NCBI GenBank assembly: GCA_017557625.1
Contig: JAFYYG010000065.1
Span: forward strand, 25,898 to 89,897
Origin: Muribaculaceae bacterium
Lineage (GTDB): Bacteria; Bacteroidota; Bacteroidia; Bacteroidales; Muribaculaceae
Length of the DNA stretch: 64,000 nt
Direction of reading: 5' to 3'
Shown: one piece after another, positions 16,158 to 24,536 of the stretch
Layout: each line of letters begins with the position of its first letter
Position numbering within the stretch: position 1 is the first letter of the stretch
Notes under the pieces: model-generated
The model's input: the letters and a program-made list of their open reading frames with translations, nothing else
Told to the model about the DNA's origin: nothing
Databases searched by the model: none
Position numbers and translations under genes: made by a program

Positions 16158-16769
16158 TCAGATATATTTTATCACTAAAATGATAGTGGCGATGATGATG
16201 ACAAACATTAGGCATCCTGACAAAGATATTGAGCATGAGCGTGTTTTGAATTGCCGTTCTGGGTTTGGATTGCCGTTTTCGTCATATTCGGCAGTTTTAG
16301 GGTCATATTTTTCTCTTATCGGCATTTTGCTGGGGAGACCCTGATAGTGGTCGATGAGGATTTTGCGAGGGTGCATACCGTCGTAGGGGGAGACCACACC
16401 GTTGTTCTCAAGTTGCTGCATTATTTGCTCGGCGCGTTCGGGGGGAATGTCAAAGTAGCGTTGCAGCATGGGCAGCGTGATGGCGTTGCAAGTGCGAATG
16501 TAGGCCACGGCAGCGTTATACAGCGGGTCAAGGCCTTCTGTCTGGTGGCTGTGTGTCTCATAATATAGGTCGCCTTTGAATTGTGGCGGTTCAGGGTCGG
16601 GGTGCCTTAGTTCATCGGCAGTGGTTTTTTCGTTAGGTATATAAGCAATGCCGTCCACAATTTTTAGCATCGACATGCATTGCGGGCAGGTGATGATATT
16701 GTTGAGCTTGGCGAGTTCCACTTCGCTCTGTATGGTGATGTATCCACATTTAGGACATTCTATTCTCAT
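16158..16769 (-). CDS. Tail-anchored zinc-ribbon protein with FtsK-gamma-like domain
   Basis: A 203-residue protein with three parts. Residues 5-31 form a zinc ribbon with Cys at 5, 8, 28 and 31. Residues about 80-140 (DPLYNAAVAYIRTC, then LQRYFDIPPERAEQIMQQLE, NNGVVSP and PRKILID) match the winged-helix gamma domain of FtsK translocases, which reads KOPS DNA sites. Residues about 182-203 are a hydrophobic helix at the C-terminus, so it would be tail-anchored with ribbon and wing in the cytosol. It is the last gene of the block with the tubulin-like and actin-like proteins. The domain call is from motif spacing and is strong; the role is unknown. Confidence 0.8.
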   Translation of the reverse strand: MRIECPKCGYITIQSEVELAKLNNIITCPQCMSMLKIVDGIAYIPNEKTTADELRHPDPEPPQFKGDLYYETHSHQTEGLDPLYNAAVAYIRTCNAITLPMLQRYFDIPPERAEQIMQQLENNGVVSPYDGMHPRKILIDHYQGLPSKMPIREKYDPKTAEYDENGNPNPERQFKTRSCSISLSGCLMFVIIIATIILVIKYI

Positions 16770-16784
16770 AATTAAGGATTTGAC

Positions 16785-16812
16785 AGTTCATAGTTAAGAG
16801 TTCATAACTCAT
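16785..16812. repeat. Heptad array, unit agttcat
   Basis: Four consecutive 7-bp units (agttcat, agttaag, agttcat, aactcat) directly upstream of the FtsK-gamma-like gene. Confidence 0.75.
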
Positions 16813-16840
16813 GGTGTTTTTGCCGCTATTTATACAATCA

Positions 16841-17581
16841 TCATTCTGAGACCATTCCAATGATAACATATATGATGAAGAATAGTGCCACTGCTACTAC
16901 TGTAACAGTGATGCATCCTCCGAGGCTTAAGATGTCGAATTTCGAGAGCCAGGAGCTGTTTTTGTTGCTGGATGCAGTGCGGCGTCGGGCACCATTTCTT
17001 ACTGAGTTGATGGGGGTGCGTTGTTGTTTCACTGATGCTGCCTGATAGTTAGGTTCTTGTGGTGGTTTGTAGGTGGATTGTTTATTGGCGGGAATGCGTC
17101 GAACTGGTTGTGTTGTGGCTCTCAACTTTGCTGCCTCCTGTTGTGCCGCCGTCATGGGTTGCTTGAAGCTTGGCGGCGATACTCTCACATATTTTCCGCA
17201 TTTAGGGCAGAAGTTCACGCCTTCTTTTAGGAATGTGCCACACTGCTTGCAAAAGCGCATCACGTCGTCGATGTGCGAATTGGCTTGCTCGATAGTTGAG
17301 TTGGCTGTGTTAGTGTACTCAGTTTGATGCGTTTCACCTGTGTGGCTGGCCGATGATATTGCCGACTGTTTGCTATATTTTGGTGGTTCTTGCAGGTCGG
17401 GGGTTATAGTGATGTCATCGTAGTCGCTGGAGGGCATAGCTGGAGCATTGCCGTTGAAGAGGTCCACGTCAACGTCAATCTCGGCGAGGCACTGAGGGCA
17501 CACGAGATGTCCGCTTTGGTTCTCAAGTTCCTCGAGCGACACGTCAATGTGTTTGCCGCATTTGGTACAGAAAATATGCAT
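16841..17581 (-). CDS. Tail-anchored protein with two zinc ribbons
   Basis: A 246-residue protein. Its N-terminal ribbon has Cys at 5, 8, 28 and 31, exactly the spacing of the downstream gene, so the two share an N-terminal module. A second ribbon of the classical type (CKQCGTFLKEGVNFCPKCG) lies near residues 110-130. A basic, Pro/Gln-rich linker follows, then a C-terminal membrane helix at about residues 217-242. It is likely a cytosolic-facing adaptor anchored by its tail. It belongs to the minus-strand block with cytoskeletal-type proteins. Confidence 0.8.
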   Translation of the reverse strand: MHIFCTKCGKHIDVSLEELENQSGHLVCPQCLAEIDVDVDLFNGNAPAMPSSDYDDITITPDLQEPPKYSKQSAISSASHTGETHQTEYTNTANSTIEQANSHIDDVMRFCKQCGTFLKEGVNFCPKCGKYVRVSPPSFKQPMTAAQQEAAKLRATTQPVRRIPANKQSTYKPPQEPNYQAASVKQQRTPINSVRNGARRRTASSNKNSSWLSKFDILSLGGCITVTVVAVALFFIIYVIIGMVSE

Positions 17582-17617
17582 TTATTGGTTGATGGTTGAG
17601 AGGGGAAAGTTAAGAAA

Positions 17618-17698
17618 AGTAGAGTAGTGGAGTAGTTAAAGATGGTTTAGTAAAGAGTGCTTTACTATTATTTCACTACTCTACTACTCTACTATTTA
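17618..17698. repeat. Imperfect inverted repeat between two block genes
   Basis: Arms of about 23 bp rich in gtagagtag / ctactctac words, at 17618-17640 and 17673-17698, separated by 32 bp. The right arm also has an 8-bp period (actctact). It could form a stem in the mRNA and separate expression of the upstream and downstream genes. Confidence 0.5.
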
Positions 17699-17707
17699 AC
17701 TGAAAAA

Positions 17708-18976
17708 TTAAGCGTAATGTATGATGGCTTTAACAACAATGTGCCACTTGCCGTTTTGGAGTTGTGCGCGTCCGGCACGGTCGGTGACGATTTTTGTTTT
17801 GCCAGCAATGGACTGGATGTTGTTGCCAGAGCAAGCCCTTGTTAGTGTGTCGCCAGGCATAAGAAGCGCGAGTTTTTGTGCCTCGCTCTTGCCTATTACG
17901 GTGAATGAGCCGCTCTTGCCATCCATAGTGGTGAGTTCAAAGATAGAGTTCCCGGGTTCGTAGGAAGAAGATGAGCGCGAGAAGTCGTCATTCTCATCGG
18001 GCTTTGCCATGAAAAGTATGCGAGGTTCGCCAAGAACAGTTCTGGGTTCCTCTTTCTTGGGTTCTTCTTTCTTGGGTTCCTCTTTCTTCACTTCTTCTTT
18101 CTTGGGTTCTACTTTTTTCACCTCTTCTTTATTGGGCTCAACCTTCTTCTCGGCAGGTTTTATTGCGTTTTTGTCGGCAGGTTTAGCGTCGAAGTCAATC
18201 TTCTTGGCTTGCGCAAGATTGTCGTTGGTGTTTTTTTGCTCGATTTTGTTTTCGCGTCTTACAGCAACCCTGTGAGCCTCCTCTTGTCCTTTCAGAGTGG
18301 CGCGCATTTTATCGATTTGCTTCTGTAGGTTCTTGATGTCATCGTTGGCATCACGCATGATAATCTGGTTCTCCTTGCGTGCCTGCATAGCGAGGAAAGT
18401 GCCAAGTCCACCCAGCGCGAGTCCTAAAAGCGAGAGGAAATATAGGAATCCGTGTCCTCCATGTCCCTCTTTCTCGCCGTTGGCAGCAGCAGTCTTGGTG
18501 GTATCGCTTGCTGCAACAACGTTGGTGCCAGAGCTGGTGGTGCTTGTAGTGCTTGCGGGAGTGGCAGCCGCTGCGGCAGTGCTTTGTACCTCGTTGCCTG
18601 TGTGGCTGGCGTTGTACTTTTGAACGTCATTCCTCGTCACGTTACAGATATAACTTATAGATTTTATATTTGCGGCGTTATCTTTGATAACAGATACAAG
18701 TTTGTCGATATCTCCAGTCTCATTCTCATGGGTTTTGAGTTTATCATATACTTTGATCCATTCGCCATTGGCTCCATATAAAACGCGTAAGTCTTCAAGC
18801 GTATAATTCTCGTTGGGTGCTTTTTTTCCAATAGAAAGCTGATTAGCAATGTGCTGTGCGCCGATAGCAAGACCGTGATTCCACTGTCCTTTCGAGAGGT
18901 TTCCATCTTGAGCTTTAATGCTCATTGTGCCTATAGAGGTGAGAAGGCACACTAAAACTACTAAAATTTTCTTCAT
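17708..18976 (-). CDS. Membrane coiled-coil protein with Lys/Glu/Pro repeats
   Basis: A 422-residue protein with a signal peptide (MKKILVVLVCLLTSIGTMSIKA), a small N-terminal domain that ends in a vaguely LysM-like segment, a Thr/Ser/Ala-rich linker, and a membrane helix near residues 178-200. A coiled coil (residues about 205-240) and repeats of EEPKK follow (about 265-310). A compact C-terminal domain comes last, with the words FTVIGKSEAQKLALLMPGDTLTRAC. With a cleaved signal and one helix, the coiled coil and C-terminal domain should be cytosolic. The family is not recognised; position suggests it links envelope and cytosolic parts of the block. Confidence 0.75.
   Translation of the reverse strand: MKKILVVLVCLLTSIGTMSIKAQDGNLSKGQWNHGLAIGAQHIANQLSIGKKAPNENYTLEDLRVLYGANGEWIKVYDKLKTHENETGDIDKLVSVIKDNAANIKSISYICNVTRNDVQKYNASHTGNEVQSTAAAAATPASTTSTTSSGTNVVAASDTTKTAAANGEKEGHGGHGFLYFLSLLGLALGGLGTFLAMQARKENQIIMRDANDDIKNLQKQIDKMRATLKGQEEAHRVAVRRENKIEQKNTNDNLAQAKKIDFDAKPADKNAIKPAEKKVEPNKEEVKKVEPKKEEVKKEEPKKEEPKKEEPRTVLGEPRILFMAKPDENDDFSRSSSSYEPGNSIFELTTMDGKSGSFTVIGKSEAQKLALLMPGDTLTRACSGNNIQSIAGKTKIVTDRAGRAQLQNGKWHIVVKAIIHYA
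18043..18145 (-). repeat. 15-bp repeats encoding EEPKK
   Basis: Degenerate 15-bp units (ttcttgggttcctct type, minus-strand sense) encode the charged repeats of the coiled-coil protein in frame. Length variation between strains would be expected here. Confidence 0.7.
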
Positions 18977-19013
18977 TTTTTTAATGATTTTAATGGTTAT
19001 TATTATGTTATTT

Positions 19014-22000
19014 TTATGTTGTTCTTGAGATCACCTCGTTGCAGAGGTTCTTGAGCAGATTGTGTCGAATGATGCCGATAACAGGGTAGAAGAATGGCAC
19101 GTCCTCGATGGGCTCGTCGCCTTCATATCGTCCCTTGAGATAGTTGTTGATACCTGCTGTGAGGTAGTTGTCGATGTCGTCGCCAAGTACGCTACAGAAT
19201 ATCTTGAACACCTTGTTGTCAATGCCAAACTCATCTTTAGTGACGTTGTCGCACAGGTTGATGAAGAATTGGTTGTATTGCGCCACCTGCTCGATGAGTT
19301 TGTCGCGGGTTTCGATGTCATAGACCGACTTGATGGTGAGAGGTTGCTTGTCGATCATTGAGAAGCAGTATTTCATAGCGTTGACGTTGCGCGGCGTGAG
19401 TTGCTGCACATCGACATTGCCATCCATGCGCAGGGTTTCGAGCTTGATTCCTCCGCGGCAGGTGATCTGCTTGGGGCTCTTCTGCTCAATCTTGATGAGG
19501 AATCGCTCAGTGTATTTCTTCTCAAACACACGTTCCAGGATGAGTTGCGTGAACTCGATGACCTGGTCTTTGCTTCCCAGTATGTTGAGTATTTTGGAGC
19601 CAGTGCCGCTGAAGTATATCTGCTTAGGCATCTCGTAGTTGCGCGCTTTCATTGACTGCGCTATGTAGTAGATGATTGCGGCATAGAAGTACATGAAGAT
19701 GAGCTTGCGCTGCTGGTCGTTGCGCAGCAATATGTTGTAGCTGTAGATGTTGCGGTCCACCTCACGCAGAGTGCGCAGCTGTTCCACGTTCTCAATTGAG
19801 AAGAGGAAAGCGTTGACGTCTTGCGAGCGCTTGCGCTTGAGCACGTCTTGGAGGATGCTGTTGAGGTAGCCTATGTCGCTGTTTTTTGAGATGAGTCGCT
19901 TGAAGTACTCGCCATAGTGACGTATGAGCGGGTTGTTGTCGGCGTCGCGCTCAGTGAAGGCGTCGCCAAAGATGGCGTCACCGGCAAAGCGGAATGACGA
20001 TATCGCCACCGGAATGGTGTCGAGACGGTTGTTGGTAGGTTGGTAAATGACCGTGTCGGTGGTGCCTCCGCCAATGTCGATGGAGACGAAGCTACCTCCG
20101 CTCACGTCATCGCCCTTGTAGAAATAAGCTGGTGCGATGCTCTCGGGATAGGCGTGGAGATTGCTGGTGTCGTTGCCAAAGTAGGTGCGGTACAGCTCAT
20201 TCCAGGTGTCATCGAGCTTGCGTCGGTCGCTCCCCCCCATGCTCACTGGGAAGAAATATACGATACTTGTGCGGTTGAGGTCACCGTTCTCGAGCAGCAC
20301 CTTAGCTTTTATGAGCAGCACCAGCTCACGCAAGAACTCGCGCGAGAGCGTGATGTCGCCCATCCATTTGAGGTTGGTGGTGATATCGTAGCCGTCGAAG
20401 TACTGACGCTCGTAAAGGAACGGGATGTTGATGTCGCCAAAGAGCTTGTGCCCGCCAGTGCTGATGGCGTTGCGTGCCAAAGCACTTCGCAGAGGGAAAC
20501 CATACACATTGTCAATGTCGCTTGGCAGGAACTCCACGCGCTGCAGCTGGTCGGCAAAGGTGAGCGTGCCACGCTTGAGCAGCGAGGCGATAAGCACCTG
20601 ATTCTCACCGTGAGCAAACTCCAGCGTTTTGGCGTCTTCTCCACGTACTGACCACTCCACATGGCTGTTTGTGGTACCGAAATCGACTGCAAAAATCAGT
20701 TCTTTGCTGCTTGCCATGTAAGGTTTCCAAAGAGGAATGATAAATCCTGTGAATTGTCCCGATGGGGTAGTGATATCGGCTTTCACTATGTCGAATGCTT
20801 CTTCGAGGTCGTAGTAGGAAGTGGTGAAAGTGTTTTGTGAGCGCAGCTTGCAGTTGTACTTTAGGTTGTCGTTGTTCATTCCATCATTGAAGAACGACAG
20901 TTGCACGTCGCCGCCATTTATCATCGAGAACAGCTGCACGGTGTAGTCGTCCTTATAGTTGGTGCGCACAAATGGGAAAATGGCTGCCGACATCACCACA
21001 TTGGTGATTATACGTCCTGTGCCACGCTTCTCGTCGAAGTGCCATGATGGGTCGTCGATGGGGTAATAGTTGCGAGTGAGTTCGATGAACCGTTTTTTTA
21101 GCGGTACCCTAAGGGTGACATTCACCGACCCGTCGCTCAGCTCTTCCATCTCAAGCATGTTGCGGCCATGAACCTGCTTTGTCACGTCGCTGGCGTTGAA
21201 ATATTTGAAGAACTCCTCGGTTAAGGGCATCAGGTATCCATTATGGCTTATCATCGCCTTATTGATGATATTGCCATTGAAATAGTGGTCATTGTCGATT
21301 GGCCCACTGAGGCGGATGAGGGTGTCTTGCAAGAAGTCGCCAGTGGTGACGAAGGGATACTCTATGCTGGTGTCGGGGAGCTTGCGCTTCGACACTGGCG
21401 TGCCGTTGGTAAAGACCATTGTGGAGCTGTCCCACTCCTTGTCGATATAGATATAGTGGTCAACGCTGCCGTTGAAGTTGTTGCGCAGCACCAGTGGCAG
21501 GGTGTCGCTAACCTCCCGCGTGGGTGCGATGACGAAGTCGCTGCTGGCGGCTGCGGTGCGTATGTCGCGTGCCCGCTTGTGGTAGAGCCTTGCCCCCAGC
21601 ACGGTCACCTCGTTGTCGCCTACAAATGGGTCGAATTCCAGGTCGAGCCTCTCTACCAATCGTGGTGCCAGCTCATAGCTTAGAGCCTCAAGGTTTGGAA
21701 TCACTTGTGTGAGGCGGTTGTAAAGCAATGGTTTCTGCTCCATGATGATGTTCTTGTTTTTGAGCATGTAGTCATACACACCCTTCACGGCGGTGCGCAG
21801 TGTAGGGAAGGCATTGAAGAGCATGAACATGAAGTAGATGAAGTCATCGTCGCGTTGCCACAGGTCGCGGGTGTCGTTGTCGAAGAGAGAGATGCCTTGC
21901 TCCACCTTGATTGCGCTTATTGGCTTCTCGCTCTCACGAGGCACGGCTATAGTCATCGATGACGGCGAAGTTGCCCCTATTACCTGACTGTTCCATAATA

Positions 22001-22445
22001 GTATATACCAGTCGGTGAGCAGGTTGAAGTTATACTTGGTGTCGCTGGCGAGGAAGAGCTCGAGTGTCTCGCCGTAGAGACGGTGCTCGGGCTCGCTCTT
22101 GAGACGTTCAATCTGCTCGTCTCGGTTCCAGCGTACGATGTGCATGTAGTCTTTGTGGTTCTCGAAGTCGAAGAAGAGTTGTGCCACGTCGAGGGCGTTC
22201 GACACCAGTCGCTTGTCCATCATCGACCCGCTCAGTCGCGCGTTGCTGGCGAGATGCTCAAAGGCATTCTTCACCAAGTCGAGCTGCGCGAATGGGCTAG
22301 GGATAGCGGTACGCGGGTTCTCGCTCATGCCACCGTTAGGGTCCTTGATTTTTTTTATGTCATCGTCAACATAGGGAGTTACGGGAATCCAGTCCTGTGC
22401 ACTGGTCTTCGTCGTCTTGTTGTTATATGATAGTACTTGACTCAT
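19014..22445 (-). CDS. Giant actin/Hsp70-fold ATPase (SrfB-like)
   Basis: A 1143-residue soluble protein. The C-terminal half has the three nucleotide motifs of the actin/Hsp70 superfamily: IFAVDFGTTNSHVEW near residue 587 (phosphate 1), FVSIDIGGGTTDTVIYQ near 785 (phosphate 2) and IYFSGTGSKIL near 943 (adenosine). The first 580 residues lack recognisable motifs and appear mixed alpha/beta. The architecture resembles SrfB-type proteins, Hsp70-fold proteins of unknown role, but identity cannot be judged by eye. It lies 29 bp after the tubulin-like gene and is probably translated from the same message, so a physical partnership is likely. Confidence 0.8.
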   Translation of the reverse strand: MSQVLSYNNKTTKTSAQDWIPVTPYVDDDIKKIKDPNGGMSENPRTAIPSPFAQLDLVKNAFEHLASNARLSGSMMDKRLVSNALDVAQLFFDFENHKDYMHIVRWNRDEQIERLKSEPEHRLYGETLELFLASDTKYNFNLLTDWYILLWNSQVIGATSPSSMTIAVPRESEKPISAIKVEQGISLFDNDTRDLWQRDDDFIYFMFMLFNAFPTLRTAVKGVYDYMLKNKNIIMEQKPLLYNRLTQVIPNLEALSYELAPRLVERLDLEFDPFVGDNEVTVLGARLYHKRARDIRTAAASSDFVIAPTREVSDTLPLVLRNNFNGSVDHYIYIDKEWDSSTMVFTNGTPVSKRKLPDTSIEYPFVTTGDFLQDTLIRLSGPIDNDHYFNGNIINKAMISHNGYLMPLTEEFFKYFNASDVTKQVHGRNMLEMEELSDGSVNVTLRVPLKKRFIELTRNYYPIDDPSWHFDEKRGTGRIITNVVMSAAIFPFVRTNYKDDYTVQLFSMINGGDVQLSFFNDGMNNDNLKYNCKLRSQNTFTTSYYDLEEAFDIVKADITTPSGQFTGFIIPLWKPYMASSKELIFAVDFGTTNSHVEWSVRGEDAKTLEFAHGENQVLIASLLKRGTLTFADQLQRVEFLPSDIDNVYGFPLRSALARNAISTGGHKLFGDINIPFLYERQYFDGYDITTNLKWMGDITLSREFLRELVLLIKAKVLLENGDLNRTSIVYFFPVSMGGSDRRKLDDTWNELYRTYFGNDTSNLHAYPESIAPAYFYKGDDVSGGSFVSIDIGGGTTDTVIYQPTNNRLDTIPVAISSFRFAGDAIFGDAFTERDADNNPLIRHYGEYFKRLISKNSDIGYLNSILQDVLKRKRSQDVNAFLFSIENVEQLRTLREVDRNIYSYNILLRNDQQRKLIFMYFYAAIIYYIAQSMKARNYEMPKQIYFSGTGSKILNILGSKDQVIEFTQLILERVFEKKYTERFLIKIEQKSPKQITCRGGIKLETLRMDGNVDVQQLTPRNVNAMKYCFSMIDKQPLTIKSVYDIETRDKLIEQVAQYNQFFINLCDNVTKDEFGIDNKVFKIFCSVLGDDIDNYLTAGINNYLKGRYEGDEPIEDVPFFYPVIGIIRHNLLKNLCNEVISRTT

Positions 22446-22448
22446 TAT

Positions 22449-22483
22449 AGTTGTCAGTTGTGAGTTGTCAGTTATCAGTTGAG
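22449..22483. repeat. Heptad array, unit agttgtc
   Basis: Five exact 7-bp units (agttgtc, agttgtg, agttgtc, agttatc, agttgag) filling the gap between the tubulin-like and actin-like genes and overlapping the last codons of the former. Confidence 0.85.
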
Positions 22484-24004
22484 GTTGTTATATCGGTCGG
22501 TGATAATTTTCTCGGCGGCGGTGTAGAAGAGGTCCATAAGTTTTAGCTCTGGATTGCTGCCGTAGGTGTTGTTGTCGCGGCTGAGGCGGTTCATTTCGGC
22601 CTTGAAAGTGTCGTTGTCAACCTTCTTGCTGCCGAAGAAGCCTTTTTTGGTAAGCACATTGTGTATGGCTTTGTTCATGTCCATCTCCCCCTCGTTGAAG
22701 AGGGTGACATGGCGGCGATTGTGCAGCATCTCGGTAAGCCACTCGATGTAGCTGTCGAAGAACTGCTGGGTGAGCACGCGGTAGAACTGTGTGCCAGTGA
22801 ACTCGCGGGTTATCTTTGGGACATCCTCGGTAAATCCCTGACCTATCATGCCATTCAAGCCTGTGCGCAGGAAGATGTATAAAAGATGCAGCTTCACAAG
22901 CGGCCGGTAGATGACAGAGCGCGTCTCTTGTCCGAAAGCCGAGAAATCGACGAAATCGGTATCTTGGTCAAGACCATATTCAAACGCCTTAGTGGGCAAC
23001 GGTTCACCTGTTGCGAGGTCGGTGAGTTCGCTGTCGCTCATGCTTAAGAACTTGAATGGAGCCATCGCGCCGACCATCTCTATGAGGTGGGCGGGGTCGT
23101 GCTGGTCTCGCTTATCTCCTGGGTCATAGGCGTAAGGGGCGTTGTGCCCGTGGTCGCCAAGATAAAAAATTGCGTTGACAGCGTTTTTGCCGTCGCCAGT
23201 GAGGGTGTTGTTATAGTATTCGAGTGCACTCTGGGTTTTTACTACGAAATCGGCATTGTCGATGCGCTTGTCTTCCTTGTCGTCGCTCTCCATTAGTGAG
23301 AAATAGGGCAGCACAGTGAGCCCACCAATGGGTGCTTTCTGCAGATATGCCTTGTTCTTGGCGTCGATGTTCTTGGCTTGTCTAATGTTTTTGACGATAA
23401 TTGGGAAGCCCGCCGCACCTGTTCCACCAAAGATGCTGCTGATGAAGAAGATGCGGTCACCGTCGGCAAAGACGTTGGCAAAGGCTTTGAACTCGTTGCT
23501 GTCCTTGATGCCGTTGAGAGCCACGCTGCCAATGTTGGGCGATCCCACGAAACCTATGCTCATCTTGTTCTCAAGCTGATAGTCGGCAAAGAGCAGCGAG
23601 GTGAGCGCCTGGTTAGGTTCATTCATCGTGTTGTAGCTGATGAAATCGCGGAATTTGTAGTTCTCGACAGCAGCGAGGTTGAAGATAAACGAGTCGTCAA
23701 GCGGCACTTGGCTGCTTGATACCACCTCTTTGAGGCTTGATATCTTGGTGGCGAAGAAGCCGTTAGCGTTAGCGTTCTTGCCATAGAGTTTCTCGCGTAT
23801 AGTGCTATAGGCGCTGAGCAACCGCTCGGTGCGCTTGAGGTCGGCATTCGACTTGTGTGGGTCGATAATGATGGGCACGATTTCCACGTCTTGCAGTGGA
23901 CGTCCGTTGGCATCAACAGGTCTCACGCCAGCGGCGCACAGCATAATCATCGACTTGAGCACGCGTGAACCAGTACCTCCTATAGCAAAGATGAATAGTT
24001 TCAT
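22475..24004 (-). CDS. Tubulin/FtsZ-like GTPase
   Basis: A 509-residue protein without signal peptide. It begins KLFIFAIGGTGSRVL, a tubulin-type first glycine loop at residues 2-16, and carries IFGGTGAAGFPIIVKNI near residues 190-206, which fits the GGGTG(T/S)G signature loop of the FtsZ/tubulin fold. It is clearly distinct from the housekeeping FtsZ at 3104-4528. Remote FtsZ-like families encoded next to vWA proteins have been described and predicted to remodel membranes; this gene sits in such a neighbourhood, with a vWA lipoprotein two genes upstream. GTP binding is a motif-based inference. Confidence 0.78.
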   Translation of the reverse strand: MKLFIFAIGGTGSRVLKSMIMLCAAGVRPVDANGRPLQDVEIVPIIIDPHKSNADLKRTERLLSAYSTIREKLYGKNANANGFFATKISSLKEVVSSSQVPLDDSFIFNLAAVENYKFRDFISYNTMNEPNQALTSLLFADYQLENKMSIGFVGSPNIGSVALNGIKDSNEFKAFANVFADGDRIFFISSIFGGTGAAGFPIIVKNIRQAKNIDAKNKAYLQKAPIGGLTVLPYFSLMESDDKEDKRIDNADFVVKTQSALEYYNNTLTGDGKNAVNAIFYLGDHGHNAPYAYDPGDKRDQHDPAHLIEMVGAMAPFKFLSMSDSELTDLATGEPLPTKAFEYGLDQDTDFVDFSAFGQETRSVIYRPLVKLHLLYIFLRTGLNGMIGQGFTEDVPKITREFTGTQFYRVLTQQFFDSYIEWLTEMLHNRRHVTLFNEGEMDMNKAIHNVLTKKGFFGSKKVDNDTFKAEMNRLSRDNNTYGSNPELKLMDLFYTAAEKIITDRYNNLN

Positions 24005-24011
24005 ATTATTT

Positions 24012-24050
24012 CGGGGATCGGGGATCGAAGATCGTAATCGGGGTTAGTGT
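24012..24050. repeat. Heptad array, unit cggggat
   Basis: Two exact cggggat units, then cgaagat and a 6-nt cgtaat unit, lying just upstream of the tubulin-like gene start. Shorter than the other arrays. Confidence 0.6.
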
Positions 24051-24076
24051 ATTTATGGATTGTAATTATTAATGCA

Positions 24077-24517
24077 TTATTGCGGTATTGGAGTGTGGCG
24101 GCAGTTGCTGCTCCACCATCGCATCGAGAAGGAGGCGATGACGAATGTGAGTGCAGTGAACAGTATGTTGTAAATTTCAAAAGTGAACTCGGCGGTGGAG
24201 TAGTCAAAACCTTCAAGCGATTGTGACACAGAAATGTAGCATATTATTGGGGTTATCACGCATGTCACGCCCAGCATCGCTAACCAGTGATACCATCGGT
24301 CAAATTTTACCGAGTTGATAAGGTAGTAGTAGATTGCTGCGATGCCCCAAGCCGTACCTATTGTGATAGCAGCTACCGAGCCATAGGCGCCAGTGTTGTA
24401 CATTTGGTCACTAAAGCCGTTCACGGTGTAAAGGGCCTCATATAGCTCTACCCTGAAAATCCAGAACAGAACACTCGCCACAATTCCAATAATTAAATAT
24501 ACAACTTTGTCTCTCAT
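24077..24517 (-). CDS. Hypothetical four-helix membrane protein of the block
   Basis: A 146-residue inner membrane protein with helices at about residues 5-22, 44-67, 76-98 and 110-130. It has no recognised motif. It lies 20 bp after the vWA lipoprotein gene and 73 bp before the tubulin-like gene, so it is the only polytopic member of the block and a candidate membrane receptor for it. Confidence 0.75.
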   Translation of the reverse strand: MRDKVVYLIIGIVASVLFWIFRVELYEALYTVNGFSDQMYNTGAYGSVAAITIGTAWGIAAIYYYLINSVKFDRWYHWLAMLGVTCVITPIICYISVSQSLEGFDYSTAEFTFEIYNILFTALTFVIASFSMRWWSSNCRHTPIPQ

Positions 24518-24536
24518 ATAGTTTGCAGTTTATAAT

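Noticed and set aside
17708-18976. TonB protein, suggested by the Glu/Lys/Pro repeats
   Set aside because: The membrane helix is central, a signal peptide precedes it, and the C-terminal domain does not show the TonB fold motifs.
22475-24004. Second ftsZ copy
   Set aside because: Only the glycine loops agree; the T7 loop, length and tail differ from FtsZ, so it is a remote tubulin-like protein at best.
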